This document shows positions 1 through 8,403 of a stretch of 64,000 nucleotides of DNA, in pieces. The DNA comes from Pseudomonadota bacterium (GTDB lineage Bacteria; Pseudomonadota; Gammaproteobacteria; Steroidobacterales; Steroidobacteraceae). A program made the position numbers and the translations under genes. Within the stretch, counting starts at the first letter, position 1. The number at the start of each line of letters is the position of its first letter. The stretch is taken from positions 24,839-88,838 of the forward strand of contig JAEWBG010000060.1 of NCBI GenBank assembly GCA_023391335.1. Reading direction: 5' to 3'. The notes beneath the pieces were generated by a model that saw nothing but the letters and a program-made list of their open reading frames with translations, had not been told where the DNA came from and did not search any database.

Positions 1-1
1 G

Positions 2-703
2 CAGGCTCATCTACCAGCATTGGCCAGAATGGGCGCCAATATGCTCGGCGCACCGCAAGACAAACAGGATGTCGATGCTCTTCTTGCCGCGCTCGATCAT
101 CCAACGCTTGCGGTGCGCTATGCGGCTGCTCGCAGCTTGGATCAAGCGAAAGATCCCGCGTGGGAGGCATTGAAGCCCTGGTGGACCGGCGCATCGCTAG
201 GCAGTGCCAACGCGCCCGAGGATGCGTTGGTGCCCGATCCGAAGCCGTTGCCGAGCCAATTCGAAATGATGTCGTTCAATGGTCTGACGTATCACTACTA
301 CGGCAGCGACAAAGACAAGGCGATGTTCACGACCAATGAGTCGGTCGACTCGTTCGTCTCGCGCCTCGGCAAGAAGCGCAAGGTGCTGAAGTCGACGGAC
401 GCATTGGAGCAGCAAATGGACGCCATTCAGCCGGAGATGGATGCGATCAATAAGGAGATGGAAGAGGCCGGAGCGGCGAATGACATGGACCGGCTCAACA
501 AGGCCATGCAGCGAATGCAGGAGCTGAACACGAAGATGGGCAATATTTCGACGATCACGTCAAATGCATTCATGGAGTCATACACGGTTCTGCTCGCCAT
601 GGATTCGACGAACAAGCGGCCGACCATCACGGTCGTCGTTCAGCACGACGATAAATTGAATCAGACGGTGCTGATGTTCTGGCGTGAAGGTGGGTGGCGG
701 TGA
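2..703 (+). CDS. HEAT-like repeat protein, C-terminal part (5' end outside window)
   Basis: The frame is open to the left edge, so this is the tail of a longer protein; a TTG at 20 is the first possible start inside the window but is probably internal. The first ~50 residues form an amphipathic helical pair (DVDALLAALDHPTLAVRYAA) typical of HEAT/ARM repeats, which usually act as protein-protein scaffolds. After a proline-rich linker, a highly charged segment at about residues 130-175 rich in E, M, N and K looks like a coiled coil. The last ~45 residues form alternating hydrophobic beta-like stretches ending in WREGGWR. I do not recognise a named family. The stop is followed within 30 bases by a tandem hairpin repeat array. 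Function unknown; a secreted or periplasmic scaffold is possible but the N-terminus is not visible. Confidence 0.7.
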   Translation, partial: QAHLPALARMGANMLGAPQDKQDVDALLAALDHPTLAVRYAAARSLDQAKDPAWEALKPWWTGASLGSANAPEDALVPDPKPLPSQFEMMSFNGLTYHYYGSDKDKAMFTTNESVDSFVSRLGKKRKVLKSTDALEQQMDAIQPEMDAINKEMEEAGAANDMDRLNKAMQRMQELNTKMGNISTITSNAFMESYTVLLAMDSTNKRPTITVVVQHDDKLNQTVLMFWREGGWR

Positions 704-732
704 TGTGAAGCCGTTTTGCCGTTGGCCAGAAC

Positions 733-1086
733 TTAAGAGATTGGACAGGATGAACAGGATTGACGGGATGGTCGAAGGTAGAGATCCGTTCTGACTCATA
801 CATCCTGTACATCTTGTTAATCCTGTCTAAATTTCTTTGCTGTGCTCTGGGCGGAGATTAAGAGATTGGACAGGATGAACAGGATTGACAGGATGGTCGG
901 AGATAGAGATCTGTTCTGGCTCCTACGTCCTGTTCATCATGTTGATCCTGTCTAGAATTCCGTTGCTTTGCTCGTGGAGCGGAATTTAAGAGATTGGACA
1001 GGATGAACAGGATTGACGGGATGGTCGGAGATGGAGATCTGTTCTGGCTTCATACATCCCGTTCATCCTGTTAATTAATCCTGTCT
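733..1086. repeat. Three tandem copies of a ~125-bp hairpin repeat
   Basis: Copies start near 733, 857 and 985. Each opens with TTAAGAGATTGGACAGGATG, continues with direct GGA(T/C)-rich phrases, has a ~30-base centre, and closes with the approximate inverse (CATCC..GTTAATCCTGTCT). Each copy can therefore fold into a long imperfect hairpin. A decayed fourth start (GGAAATTGAGAGATT) lies at about 1110. The same arms occur near 14,883-14,962. No coding capacity is evident. The array could act as a transcription barrier between the two flanking genes. Confidence 0.8.
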
Positions 1087-1192
1087 AAAAATCCGTTGCT
1101 CCGCTCCCCGGAAATTGAGAGATTCGGCGGGAATCGCACAGAAAGAAAAGGCGTCATGTAGGCGCTTGCGGTGCCAACCCAAGGACTTCCGA

Positions 1193-2236
1193 ATGTACGA
1201 GTCGAATAAGCGAAGTCGAGGCACTGCTTTCAAGTTATTGCCATTCCTCGCCGCGGTGCTGATGTGCTTGCCGGCTTGGGGGTTCGACGTTCCAGAGTTC
1301 ATGCCGAACGTTGTCGACACGGCCGGCGTGCTGTCAGTCGATGAGGTTGCTCGACTGAACGGCACGATCGCGAAGCTGCGCGCGGAGAGCCATATTTTTG
1401 CTGCAGTGCTCGTTGTGCCGACGACGCAACCTGAGACGATCGAGCAGGCGGCCGAGGAGGCATTCCGAAAATGGGCGCTGGGGCAGAAGGGAGTCGATAA
1501 CGGTCTGCTGATGTTAGTGGCCGTGAACGATCGCAAAGTGCGAATCGAAGTGGGCTATGGACTCGAGGGCCCCATTCCCGATGTGATGGCGAGTCGCATC
1601 ATTCGCAGCGTCCTGGTGCCGAACTTTAAACAACAGCACTACGCTGCGGGCCTCGATGATGCGCTGATCATTTGCAACGATTTGGTCCTGCACGGGGAGT
1701 CCATCAGGCTCAAGCCCGAATCCGATTCTTCGATCCATGTGAACCGCTGGATTGTGTTCGCCGTGTGGGTATTCCTGATCGTGCTTGTTCCGATCATCGT
1801 GCGGGCGACGGCAATTTCTCGTGCTGCTCGATATGCGCCATCGCTGCAGCCGTCCGATCAAGAGCGTCGCTGGTGGCGCATCGCGTGTCCGAACGGCGTC
1901 TCGATCTTCTTGACCCTATTCTTACTGTTCAATCCCGGCATTTTCTTCGTGATGCTGATGAACACGAAGGTGGCGTTCCTCACCCCGCTATTCATCGCCT
2001 TCGCGTACATATTCCTCGTCGCCACCAACTGGGGTTACCTCGCGATGTTGAAACCCGCTTGGCGAGAAAAATTTCTGACCTCGCCGCGCAAGCGAACGCG
2101 TGCGAAAGGCGGCATGCCGCAAGCGTTCGAATCGGCATGGAGCGGTGGCTCGTCTGGATCGTCAAGCTCATCCCATTCCTCCAGTTCATCGGGAGGAGGC
2201 AGTTCGGGAGGAGGCGGTGCGAGCGGATCGTGGTGA
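1193..2236 (+). CDS. TPM domain (YgcG/Psb32-type) membrane protein
   Basis: The start is ATG 1193, preceded by AAGGA at 1181; the frame is open further upstream but only through repeat-derived sequence. Residues ~10-30 form a signal peptide or first membrane anchor (LPFLAAVLMCLPAWGFDVPE). The TPM domain follows at about 32-165 (VVDTAGVLSVDEVARLN, later RKVRIEVGYGLEGPIPD). Three hydrophobic segments lie at about 190-210, 245-265 and 270-295. The tail is almost pure Ser/Gly ending GASGSW, a common ending in this family. TPM domains are extracytoplasmic folds reported with phosphatase or photosystem-repair roles elsewhere; the bacterial role is unsettled. The gene stands alone, between the hairpin array and a sensor kinase. 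Confidence 0.82.
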   Translation: MYESNKRSRGTAFKLLPFLAAVLMCLPAWGFDVPEFMPNVVDTAGVLSVDEVARLNGTIAKLRAESHIFAAVLVVPTTQPETIEQAAEEAFRKWALGQKGVDNGLLMLVAVNDRKVRIEVGYGLEGPIPDVMASRIIRSVLVPNFKQQHYAAGLDDALIICNDLVLHGESIRLKPESDSSIHVNRWIVFAVWVFLIVLVPIIVRATAISRAARYAPSLQPSDQERRWWRIACPNGVSIFLTLFLLFNPGIFFVMLMNTKVAFLTPLFIAFAYIFLVATNWGYLAMLKPAWREKFLTSPRKRTRAKGGMPQAFESAWSGGSSGSSSSSHSSSSSGGGSSGGGGASGSW

Positions 2237-2448
2237 TCGCGACCCCCCACGGAACAGGGCGGATATTCTGATCTCAGGGCAGAACCCGCCAACAATCCGG
2301 GCATGCTCACTCCAGTAAGAGAGAAAGCACACTTCTTGGAACTCTTCGGCCTTATTTGTAGTTATTACCATCTGGCCCGATTCCGAGACGCCTGAGCCCT
2401 GGTCCCAAAGACTCAGCGTCCCCCGAATAAGAACAGGGAATTCGCTGC

Positions 2449-5400
2449 ATGTCGAAGAGTACTCAGCTGTCCATTGTGAATGGTTCTGCGGCCAGCGATG
2501 TCGTCGTCGGCGGCGGTCAGATGGGTCAGCTCATCCGCGAGTTGGATTGGTCGAAGACCCCGCTCGGGCCGATCGAACGCTGGCCGCAGAGTCTGCGCAG
2601 TGCACTCAGCATTTGCTTGCCGTCGAAAGCGCAGATCGCGCTCTGTTGGGGCGAGGATCTAATCACCCTCTATAACGATGCGTATCGTCCTGTGTTCGGC
2701 GCCAAGCATCCGAGCGCATTGGGAAAACCACTGCGCGAGGCTTGGGATGAGCTTTGGCGGGCGGGATTAAAAGAGATCTTCGATGGCGTGCTCACGACGG
2801 GCGAAGCGTTTTGGGCACAAGACCGCCCCTTCTTCATGGAGCGCTACGGCTATCCCGAGGAGACTTACTTTGACGTCTCTTACGATCCGGTTCGCGACGA
2901 GTCCGGCCGAGTAGGCGGGGTGTTTTGCATCGTCAGCGAGACCACCGGCCGAGTCATCGGCGAGCGCAGACTGCGAGCGCTGCGTGACCTCGGCTATATC
3001 TCCCAGCATGCCCGTCGAGTCGCCGATGTCTATGCGTCGGCCACCCAGGTGTTATCGCATTACGCGGAAGACTTGCCGTTCGCATTGTTGTATGGGCCGC
3101 ATGAGACATCCGGCCACGAGCTGTTGGTCCGCGTCGGCGTGGCACAAGACTCGACAGCCGCGCCGGCTCACATGTCCACCTCCGCCGGTCCTGTCTGGCC
3201 GTTCTCGAGCGATGTTGCAGTCCTCCAAGAGAACGAGCTGGCCGCGATCGGCTCGTTGCATGCTGGCCCGTGGCCGGAGCAGATCAGGCAAGCAGTGGTT
3301 CTGCCGTTCGTTGCGCTTGGCCAGACTGCGCCGAGTTACCTCATCGCGGGAATCAGCCCACGACGCAAACTGGACGATGGCTATTTGGATTTTCTGCGAC
3401 TCGTCGTCGGCAATATTGCAGGCGCGATTGCAAGCGCTCGCAAAGTTGAAGACGAACATAGGCGAGCGGAAATGCTCGCAGAGCTCGATCGAGCCAAGAC
3501 GACGTTCTTCTCGAACGTAAGCCACGAACTTCGCACACCGCTCACATTGATTCTGGGCCCGGTCGAGCAGCTCCTGCAGGGTTCGCGGCTCGATCCCGAA
3601 GCGCGCCGGTTGCTCACATTCGTGAATCGCAGCTCGATGCGGCTGCTAAAGCTCGTCAACACCTTGCTCGATTTCGCGCGCCTTGAAGGCGGACGCTTGC
3701 AGGCCAAGTACGAGCCGACCGATCTCGCGCTGCTCACAACGGAGTTGGCTAGCACTTTTCGATCTGCAATGGAGAGCGCGGGGCTCACGTTCGAAGTGCA
3801 CTGCGATGCGCTGAGTAATCCCGTGCATGTCGATCGCGAAATGTGGGAGAAGATCGTTCTCAATCTCTTGTCGAACGCATTCAAGTTCACCTTGCACGGC
3901 AAGGTGAGCGTCCATCTGAGCGAGACGAGCGAGGGTGTTGACTTTCAAGTACGCGATTCCGGAACCGGAATTCCTGCGCCTGAAGTTCCACGACTGTTCG
4001 AACGTTTTTATCGCGTGCCGAATGCATCGGGAAGATCGAACGAGGGTACGGGCATCGGGCTTGCGCTCGTGAACGAGCTCGTGAAATTGCACGGTGGCTC
4101 GATTTCCGTGAGAAGCGAGGAGGGACAAGGCACGACCTTTACTATCAGGCTGCCCTTTGGCTCCAAGCATCTGCCTGCGGGCCAGGTTCAGCCCGCACGC
4201 GATAGCACATCGCGATCAAATGTAGTGACGGCGTTTCTCGAGGAAATCCGAGCGTGGCAGGGGTCCGCAGGCATCGATGAAATTGCGGATCTGCATAGCA
4301 CTGAGGCGCCGAGCGGAACGTCGGGCGCGCCATCCGAGCGTTACAAGATCCTACTTGCCGATGACAACGCCGACATGCGCGAGTACGTCCGGCATCTGAT
4401 CGGACAGCAGTTCGATCTCACCACGGCATGCGATGGTCTCGAAGCGCTCGATCTAATCCGCAAAGACCCGCCCGATCTGGTTCTCTCAGATGTGATGATG
4501 CCGAAGATGGACGGCATAGCACTGCTGAACACTTTGAGAGCGGATCCTGCAACCGTAGACATCCCGGTGATCCTGTTGTCCGCTCGCGCCGGTGAAGAAG
4601 CGCGGGTTGAAGGTCTCAATGTCGGTGCAGACGACTATTTGATCAAGCCGTTCGGTGCGCGCGAACTCGTCGCTCGCATCCATGCACACGTGCGGCTGTC
4701 GCAAATGCGGCGCAGTGCTCAAACGGCGTTGAAGGAAGCGGAAGCGCTTCGCTGGCGCGTGGCACACGAACAAATGCGAATGCAGCTAGGCGAGCTACAG
4801 CGCATCTTCCAGAACACACCGTCCTTCATGGCCGTGCTGACGGGGGACGATCTCGTATTCGAATTGATCAATCCTGCGTACGAGAAGCTGATCGACTATC
4901 GGAAGGTATTGGGCAAGCCCTTGCTGGAAGGCATGCCTGAGTTGATCGATCAACCCTATCCGAAACTATTGAAGCGCGTCATGGAGACCGGAGAGCCATT
5001 CATCGGGCGCGAAATGCCGGTCACGCTGCAGGCGGAGGAAACGGCCTTGCCGGTGCAGCGCTATGTCGATTTCGTCTACATGCCGCTCATCGGCGGTGGC
5101 ATTCAGCCCGCCGTGTTGGTCGAAGGTAACGATGTGACCGATCGTGTCCAAGCGAAGCGGCAGCTCGAGGACGCCAACAAGCGCAAGGACGAATTCTTGG
5201 CAACGCTTGCACATGAGTTGCGCAATCCGCTGGCGGCCTTGTCATCTGCAGCGCAACTTCTGATCCGAGCGGAACAGAAGCCCGCCATCGCGGCGGTTGC
5301 ACGCGATGCACTCACGCGCCAAGTCGAACAGATGGCGAGGTTGTTGGACGATCTGCTCGACCTAGGTCGCATTACGCACGGCCGAGTACATCTGCGCAAA

Positions 5401-6300
5401 GCGCTGATGCCGCTGGAAGAGGCGATTGATGCAGCGGTCGAGACGAGCCGACCGATCTTCGAGGCGAAGCGCCATACGCTGCGAGTCGAGCGTCCGGAAC
5501 AATCCGTGTGGGTGGATGCGGATCGAGTGCGCCTCGCGCAGATCTTCACCAACCTGCTCACCAATGCTGCTAAGTACACGGACCCGGAAGGCTCCATTGT
5601 CGTGAGCATTGATCGAGCGGACCAGCGAGCGCGTGTCACCATATCGGATACGGGCATCGGACTCTCCAACGAAGCGCTGGCCCGTGTGTTCGAAATGTTT
5701 TCGCAGTTGAAACCCGCGATCGAACGTTCAGAAGGGGGGTTGGGGATCGGACTCGCGCTGGTGAAAGGACTCGTCGAATTGCATGGCGGCCGCGTGTTCG
5801 CACGCAGCGCGGGGCTGGGTCATGGCGCTCAATTCACTGTTGAGCTGCCTCTCGCTGAAAGGCAAATCGCAGAAGCGAGCGAGGAGCAAAGCGATCGCAC
5901 AACGCCGCACAGGGACTTCAATTCTCGCAAGGTTCTAATTACCGACGACAACAAAGACACCGCACGCAGTTGGGCCGCTTTGTTGGAACTGGAAGGCTGT
6001 CAGACGCGCACTGCGTTCTCCGCCTCCGAGGCGATGAGAGTCGTGGAGGAATTCCAGCCTGACGTCGCGCTGCTAGATATCGGCATGCCCGACATCAGTG
6101 GCTATGAACTGGCACGAATGCTTCGATCTACACCGGTGGGACGAAAGCTACTGCTCGTGGCAATTACCGGTTGGGGTCAGCAGCAGGACAAATTCAAAGC
6201 GCTCGAGGCCGGCTTCGATGCTCATCTGACGAAGCCGGTCAATCTGCAGCAAGTCATCGCGTTGATCGATGAACGTCTGGGGGATGCGCCCGGGCAATGA
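2449..6300 (+). CDS. Hybrid sensor histidine kinase with two kinase and two receiver modules
   Basis: A 1283-residue protein without an obvious membrane segment, so probably a cytoplasmic signal integrator. Domains in order: PAS-like (~20-175, with LGPIERWPQSLRSAL), GAF-like (~180-340), HisKA with His359 in NVSHELRTPL, HATPase (N box ~470; G boxes RDSGTGIPAPE and GTGIGLALV), receiver 1 (~630-750, phosphoacceptor Asp681 in LVLSDVMMPKMDG), PAS (~780-905), second HisKA with His922 in LAHELRNPL, second HATPase (ISDTGIGLS, GLGIGLALVKGL), and a terminal receiver (Asp1210 in ALLDIGMPD). Carrying two full kinase cores in one chain is uncommon. No output regulator is adjacent, so it is probably an orphan that signals through phosphorelay to distant partners. 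It ends convergently against aqpZ. Confidence 0.93.
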   Translation: MSKSTQLSIVNGSAASDVVVGGGQMGQLIRELDWSKTPLGPIERWPQSLRSALSICLPSKAQIALCWGEDLITLYNDAYRPVFGAKHPSALGKPLREAWDELWRAGLKEIFDGVLTTGEAFWAQDRPFFMERYGYPEETYFDVSYDPVRDESGRVGGVFCIVSETTGRVIGERRLRALRDLGYISQHARRVADVYASATQVLSHYAEDLPFALLYGPHETSGHELLVRVGVAQDSTAAPAHMSTSAGPVWPFSSDVAVLQENELAAIGSLHAGPWPEQIRQAVVLPFVALGQTAPSYLIAGISPRRKLDDGYLDFLRLVVGNIAGAIASARKVEDEHRRAEMLAELDRAKTTFFSNVSHELRTPLTLILGPVEQLLQGSRLDPEARRLLTFVNRSSMRLLKLVNTLLDFARLEGGRLQAKYEPTDLALLTTELASTFRSAMESAGLTFEVHCDALSNPVHVDREMWEKIVLNLLSNAFKFTLHGKVSVHLSETSEGVDFQVRDSGTGIPAPEVPRLFERFYRVPNASGRSNEGTGIGLALVNELVKLHGGSISVRSEEGQGTTFTIRLPFGSKHLPAGQVQPARDSTSRSNVVTAFLEEIRAWQGSAGIDEIADLHSTEAPSGTSGAPSERYKILLADDNADMREYVRHLIGQQFDLTTACDGLEALDLIRKDPPDLVLSDVMMPKMDGIALLNTLRADPATVDIPVILLSARAGEEARVEGLNVGADDYLIKPFGARELVARIHAHVRLSQMRRSAQTALKEAEALRWRVAHEQMRMQLGELQRIFQNTPSFMAVLTGDDLVFELINPAYEKLIDYRKVLGKPLLEGMPELIDQPYPKLLKRVMETGEPFIGREMPVTLQAEETALPVQRYVDFVYMPLIGGGIQPAVLVEGNDVTDRVQAKRQLEDANKRKDEFLATLAHELRNPLAALSSAAQLLIRAEQKPAIAAVARDALTRQVEQMARLLDDLLDLGRITHGRVHLRKALMPLEEAIDAAVETSRPIFEAKRHTLRVERPEQSVWVDADRVRLAQIFTNLLTNAAKYTDPEGSIVVSIDRADQRARVTISDTGIGLSNEALARVFEMFSQLKPAIERSEGGLGIGLALVKGLVELHGGRVFARSAGLGHGAQFTVELPLAERQIAEASEEQSDRTTPHRDFNSRKVLITDDNKDTARSWAALLELEGCQTRTAFSASEAMRVVEEFQPDVALLDIGMPDISGYELARMLRSTPVGRKLLLVAITGWGQQQDKFKALEAGFDAHLTKPVNLQQVIALIDERLGDAPGQ

Positions 6301-6312
6301 TGAGTCCGGCCA

Positions 6313-7062
6313 TCACGCAAACGCCTTCGGGGCGTTTGGATCGGTCACTCGTCCCGTGACAGGCGGTTCCGTCTTTTCACTTTCCAGCAGACCCTTGTAG
6401 ACGAAGCCTGCAATTGCGCCACCGACGATCGGTGCGAGCCAGAAGAGCCAGAGCTGCGCGATTGCCCATCCGCCGACGAACAGCGCCGGCGCCGTGCTGC
6501 GTGCCGGATTCACTGAAGTGTTGGTGACGGGAATCGAGATGAGATGAATCAGTGTGAGTGCGAGCCCGATCGCAATGCCTGCGAAGCCCACCGGAGCACG
6601 TTTGTGTGTCGCACCGAGAATGACGATCAGGAACATGAACGTCATGACGAGTTCGCTCGTGAGCGCTGCGCCCATGCTGTAACCGCCGGGAGAATGTTCG
6701 CCATACCCGTTCGCCGCGAAACCTGCAGCTAGATCGAAACCGGCGCGGCCACTTGCAATGACATACAAGACCCCGGCTGCGGCAATGGCGCCGATGAGTT
6801 GCGCGAGAATGTACGGACCGATGTGTGCGGCTGGAAAACGCCCGCCAGCCCAGAGTCCAACGGTGACCGCGGGATTGAAGTGACCGCCTGATATCGGCCC
6901 GAGTGCGTACGCTGCCGTGAGCACGGTTAAGCCGAAGGCCAACGCCACGCCGACGAACCCGATCCCCAGCTCCGGAAATGCCGCGGCGAGTACTGCGCTG
7001 CCGCACCCGCCGAGCACGAGCCAGAATGTTCCCAAGAATTCAGCTGTGAGCTTCGCAGGCAT
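6313..7062 (-). CDS. aqpZ: Aquaporin Z, water channel
   Basis: A 249-residue MIP-family channel of the inner membrane for passive water flow. Both half-helix signatures are present: Asn63-Pro-Ala in GGHFNPAVTVG and Asn185-Pro-Ala-Arg in TNTSVNPARST. Positions matching the E. coli AqpZ selectivity filter are Phe43, His173, Thr182 and Arg188, which points to a strict water pore rather than a glycerol facilitator. Six membrane segments are visible. The C-terminal ~25 residues (KTEPPVTGRVTDPNAPK) are a hydrophilic tail somewhat longer than in the enteric protein. The gene is monocistronic, convergent with the hybrid kinase; upstream lies a REP palindrome cluster. Expected role is osmotic adjustment. 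Confidence 0.95.
   Translation of the reverse strand: MPAKLTAEFLGTFWLVLGGCGSAVLAAAFPELGIGFVGVALAFGLTVLTAAYALGPISGGHFNPAVTVGLWAGGRFPAAHIGPYILAQLIGAIAAAGVLYVIASGRAGFDLAAGFAANGYGEHSPGGYSMGAALTSELVMTFMFLIVILGATHKRAPVGFAGIAIGLALTLIHLISIPVTNTSVNPARSTAPALFVGGWAIAQLWLFWLAPIVGGAIAGFVYKGLLESEKTEPPVTGRVTDPNAPKAFA
6319..6337. terminator. Hairpin between convergent hybrid kinase and aqpZ
   Basis: AAACGCC, loop TTCGG, GGCGTTT gives a perfect 7-bp stem with flanking A/T on both sides, so it could terminate both converging transcripts. It lies inside the last codons of aqpZ. Confidence 0.55.
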
Positions 7063-7264
7063 GACCTTCTCCGCGTTGTTGTCGGCCGCCGAACGGTAGG
7101 CCGCCGCGATTCTGGCGCCGAGAATCTATTTTGGAATCGTGTGTTGCCGCATCAACGGCCGGTAAACACATGTCGGTCGCCTGTCGTGCCTCTTCGGCCT
7201 CAGGAGTGCTGACCAAGTGGGTGCTGCGCAGCCAACGGACAACGCTCAATTCCCGACCGCCCCG

Positions 7265-7705
7265 CATCCGGGCTGGAGAACGCATCCGGCTGGACGCATC
7301 CGGCTGGACAACCATCAACGTGCCGCGCATCCCACTGGACATCCATCGAATGTGTGGGTGTCCACGACCGCATGCCCGCACCGCATCCCACTGGACATCC
7401 ATCGAATGTGTGGGCGGCGGGACACTCGACACCCACCATCATTCCCAGCTTCGGACACCCATCGAATGGGGGCATCCGCCGCCCACTGGATGGGTGCATC
7501 CGGCTGGACACCCATCAACGTGTTGCGCATCCCATCAAGACCATCCTGGACACCCATCAAGACCATCCGGTTGCATCCGGTTGGACACCCATCAACGATG
7601 TTGCGCATCCCATTGGACATCCATCGAATGTGTGGGTGTCCACGACCGCGCACGACCGCATGCCCGCACTGGGCACCTGTCAAATAGGTGGGTGTCCACA
7701 ACCTC
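7265..7705. repeat. Cluster of GGAC-type REP palindromes
   Basis: At least ten occurrences of GGACA(C/T)CCATC or its inverse TGGGTGTCCA lie between 7,290 and 7,700. Three longer units (from ~7,332, ~7,384 and ~7,607) read CATCCCAYTGGACATCCATC, then GAATGTGTGGG; two of them go on with TGTCC, forming a stem TGGACAYCCA/TGGGTGTCCA with a 9-base loop. They are followed by CGACCGCATGCCCGCAC. Tetranucleotide-GGAC heads are a known property of REPs mobilised by REP-associated tyrosine transposases; that link is from general knowledge. Long frames crossing this area are repeat-driven. The remaining ~700 bases up to 8,403 hold no gene that I recognise. Confidence 0.75.
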
Positions 7706-8403
7706 GCGATTAGCGTTCGCCACTGCGCGATTGGGCGATCGCACGATTCGCGCGACTCGCCGTGCCGCCCACTGCGGTCGCGCGATTGGACGGAGGCGCG
7801 CGATTGGACACCCGCCGAATCTGAATCGAGGCTCGTACTTCAGCGCCGGAACATCACCTGCGCGTCTGTTCAGGAGCGCCCGTGAGCGGGCGTCGTGCGC
7901 ATGACCTGATTGGTTGTGTACGGAGGGATGCCTCAATAGATATGTAAGACAAATGTTCCGATATCACTTGTGACGCTGTTGAGCCGACCAGGGTGTTTCG
8001 CTGGCGAGTTCACGACTGCAAGCTAGATAGCATTTACACGGACAAAGGTGGATGCCTTCTCAACGGACGCACGGCCAGTTGGCTAAATCCTTGCTGCTGA
8101 TGCGGAAACGCTTGTGTTTACGGCATGTGGAGAATCCGAGGCCATATGAATTGTGTATGCAACCATGCTCTTGATCGATTGCTGAAAGAAATGTAGCGCG
8201 AACGCATCGAATTCGGCCCACGCGGGTCGGTGTTGCGCAGTCAAAAAATCAATGCTACAAAATGTAGGACAATTGGTGCGACGCAGATGGATGGGGAACA
8301 TGGGCGCTTTCGCCGAGACCGCAGCCAATAGCAGCTGCGGCGCTTAGGGAACGCCCATCCGTGCGCACCGATACGACTGAAATCAACACAAGGGGGGAAG
8401 TTA

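Noticed and set aside
1115..1192. Upstream extension of the TPM gene
   Set aside because: The extra 26 codons come from a decayed copy of the hairpin repeat; a ribosome site is found only before ATG 1,193.
7265..7705. Possible CRISPR array (repeated ~25-base words with spacers)
   Set aside because: Repeat units vary in length and orientation, are palindromic, spacers are irregular and themselves repeated, and no cas gene is near. REP elements explain it better.
7131..7904. Open frames of up to 257 codons over the REP cluster
   Set aside because: They encode low-complexity His/Pro/Thr repeats dictated by the palindromes, exist in several frames at once, and have no ribosome site.
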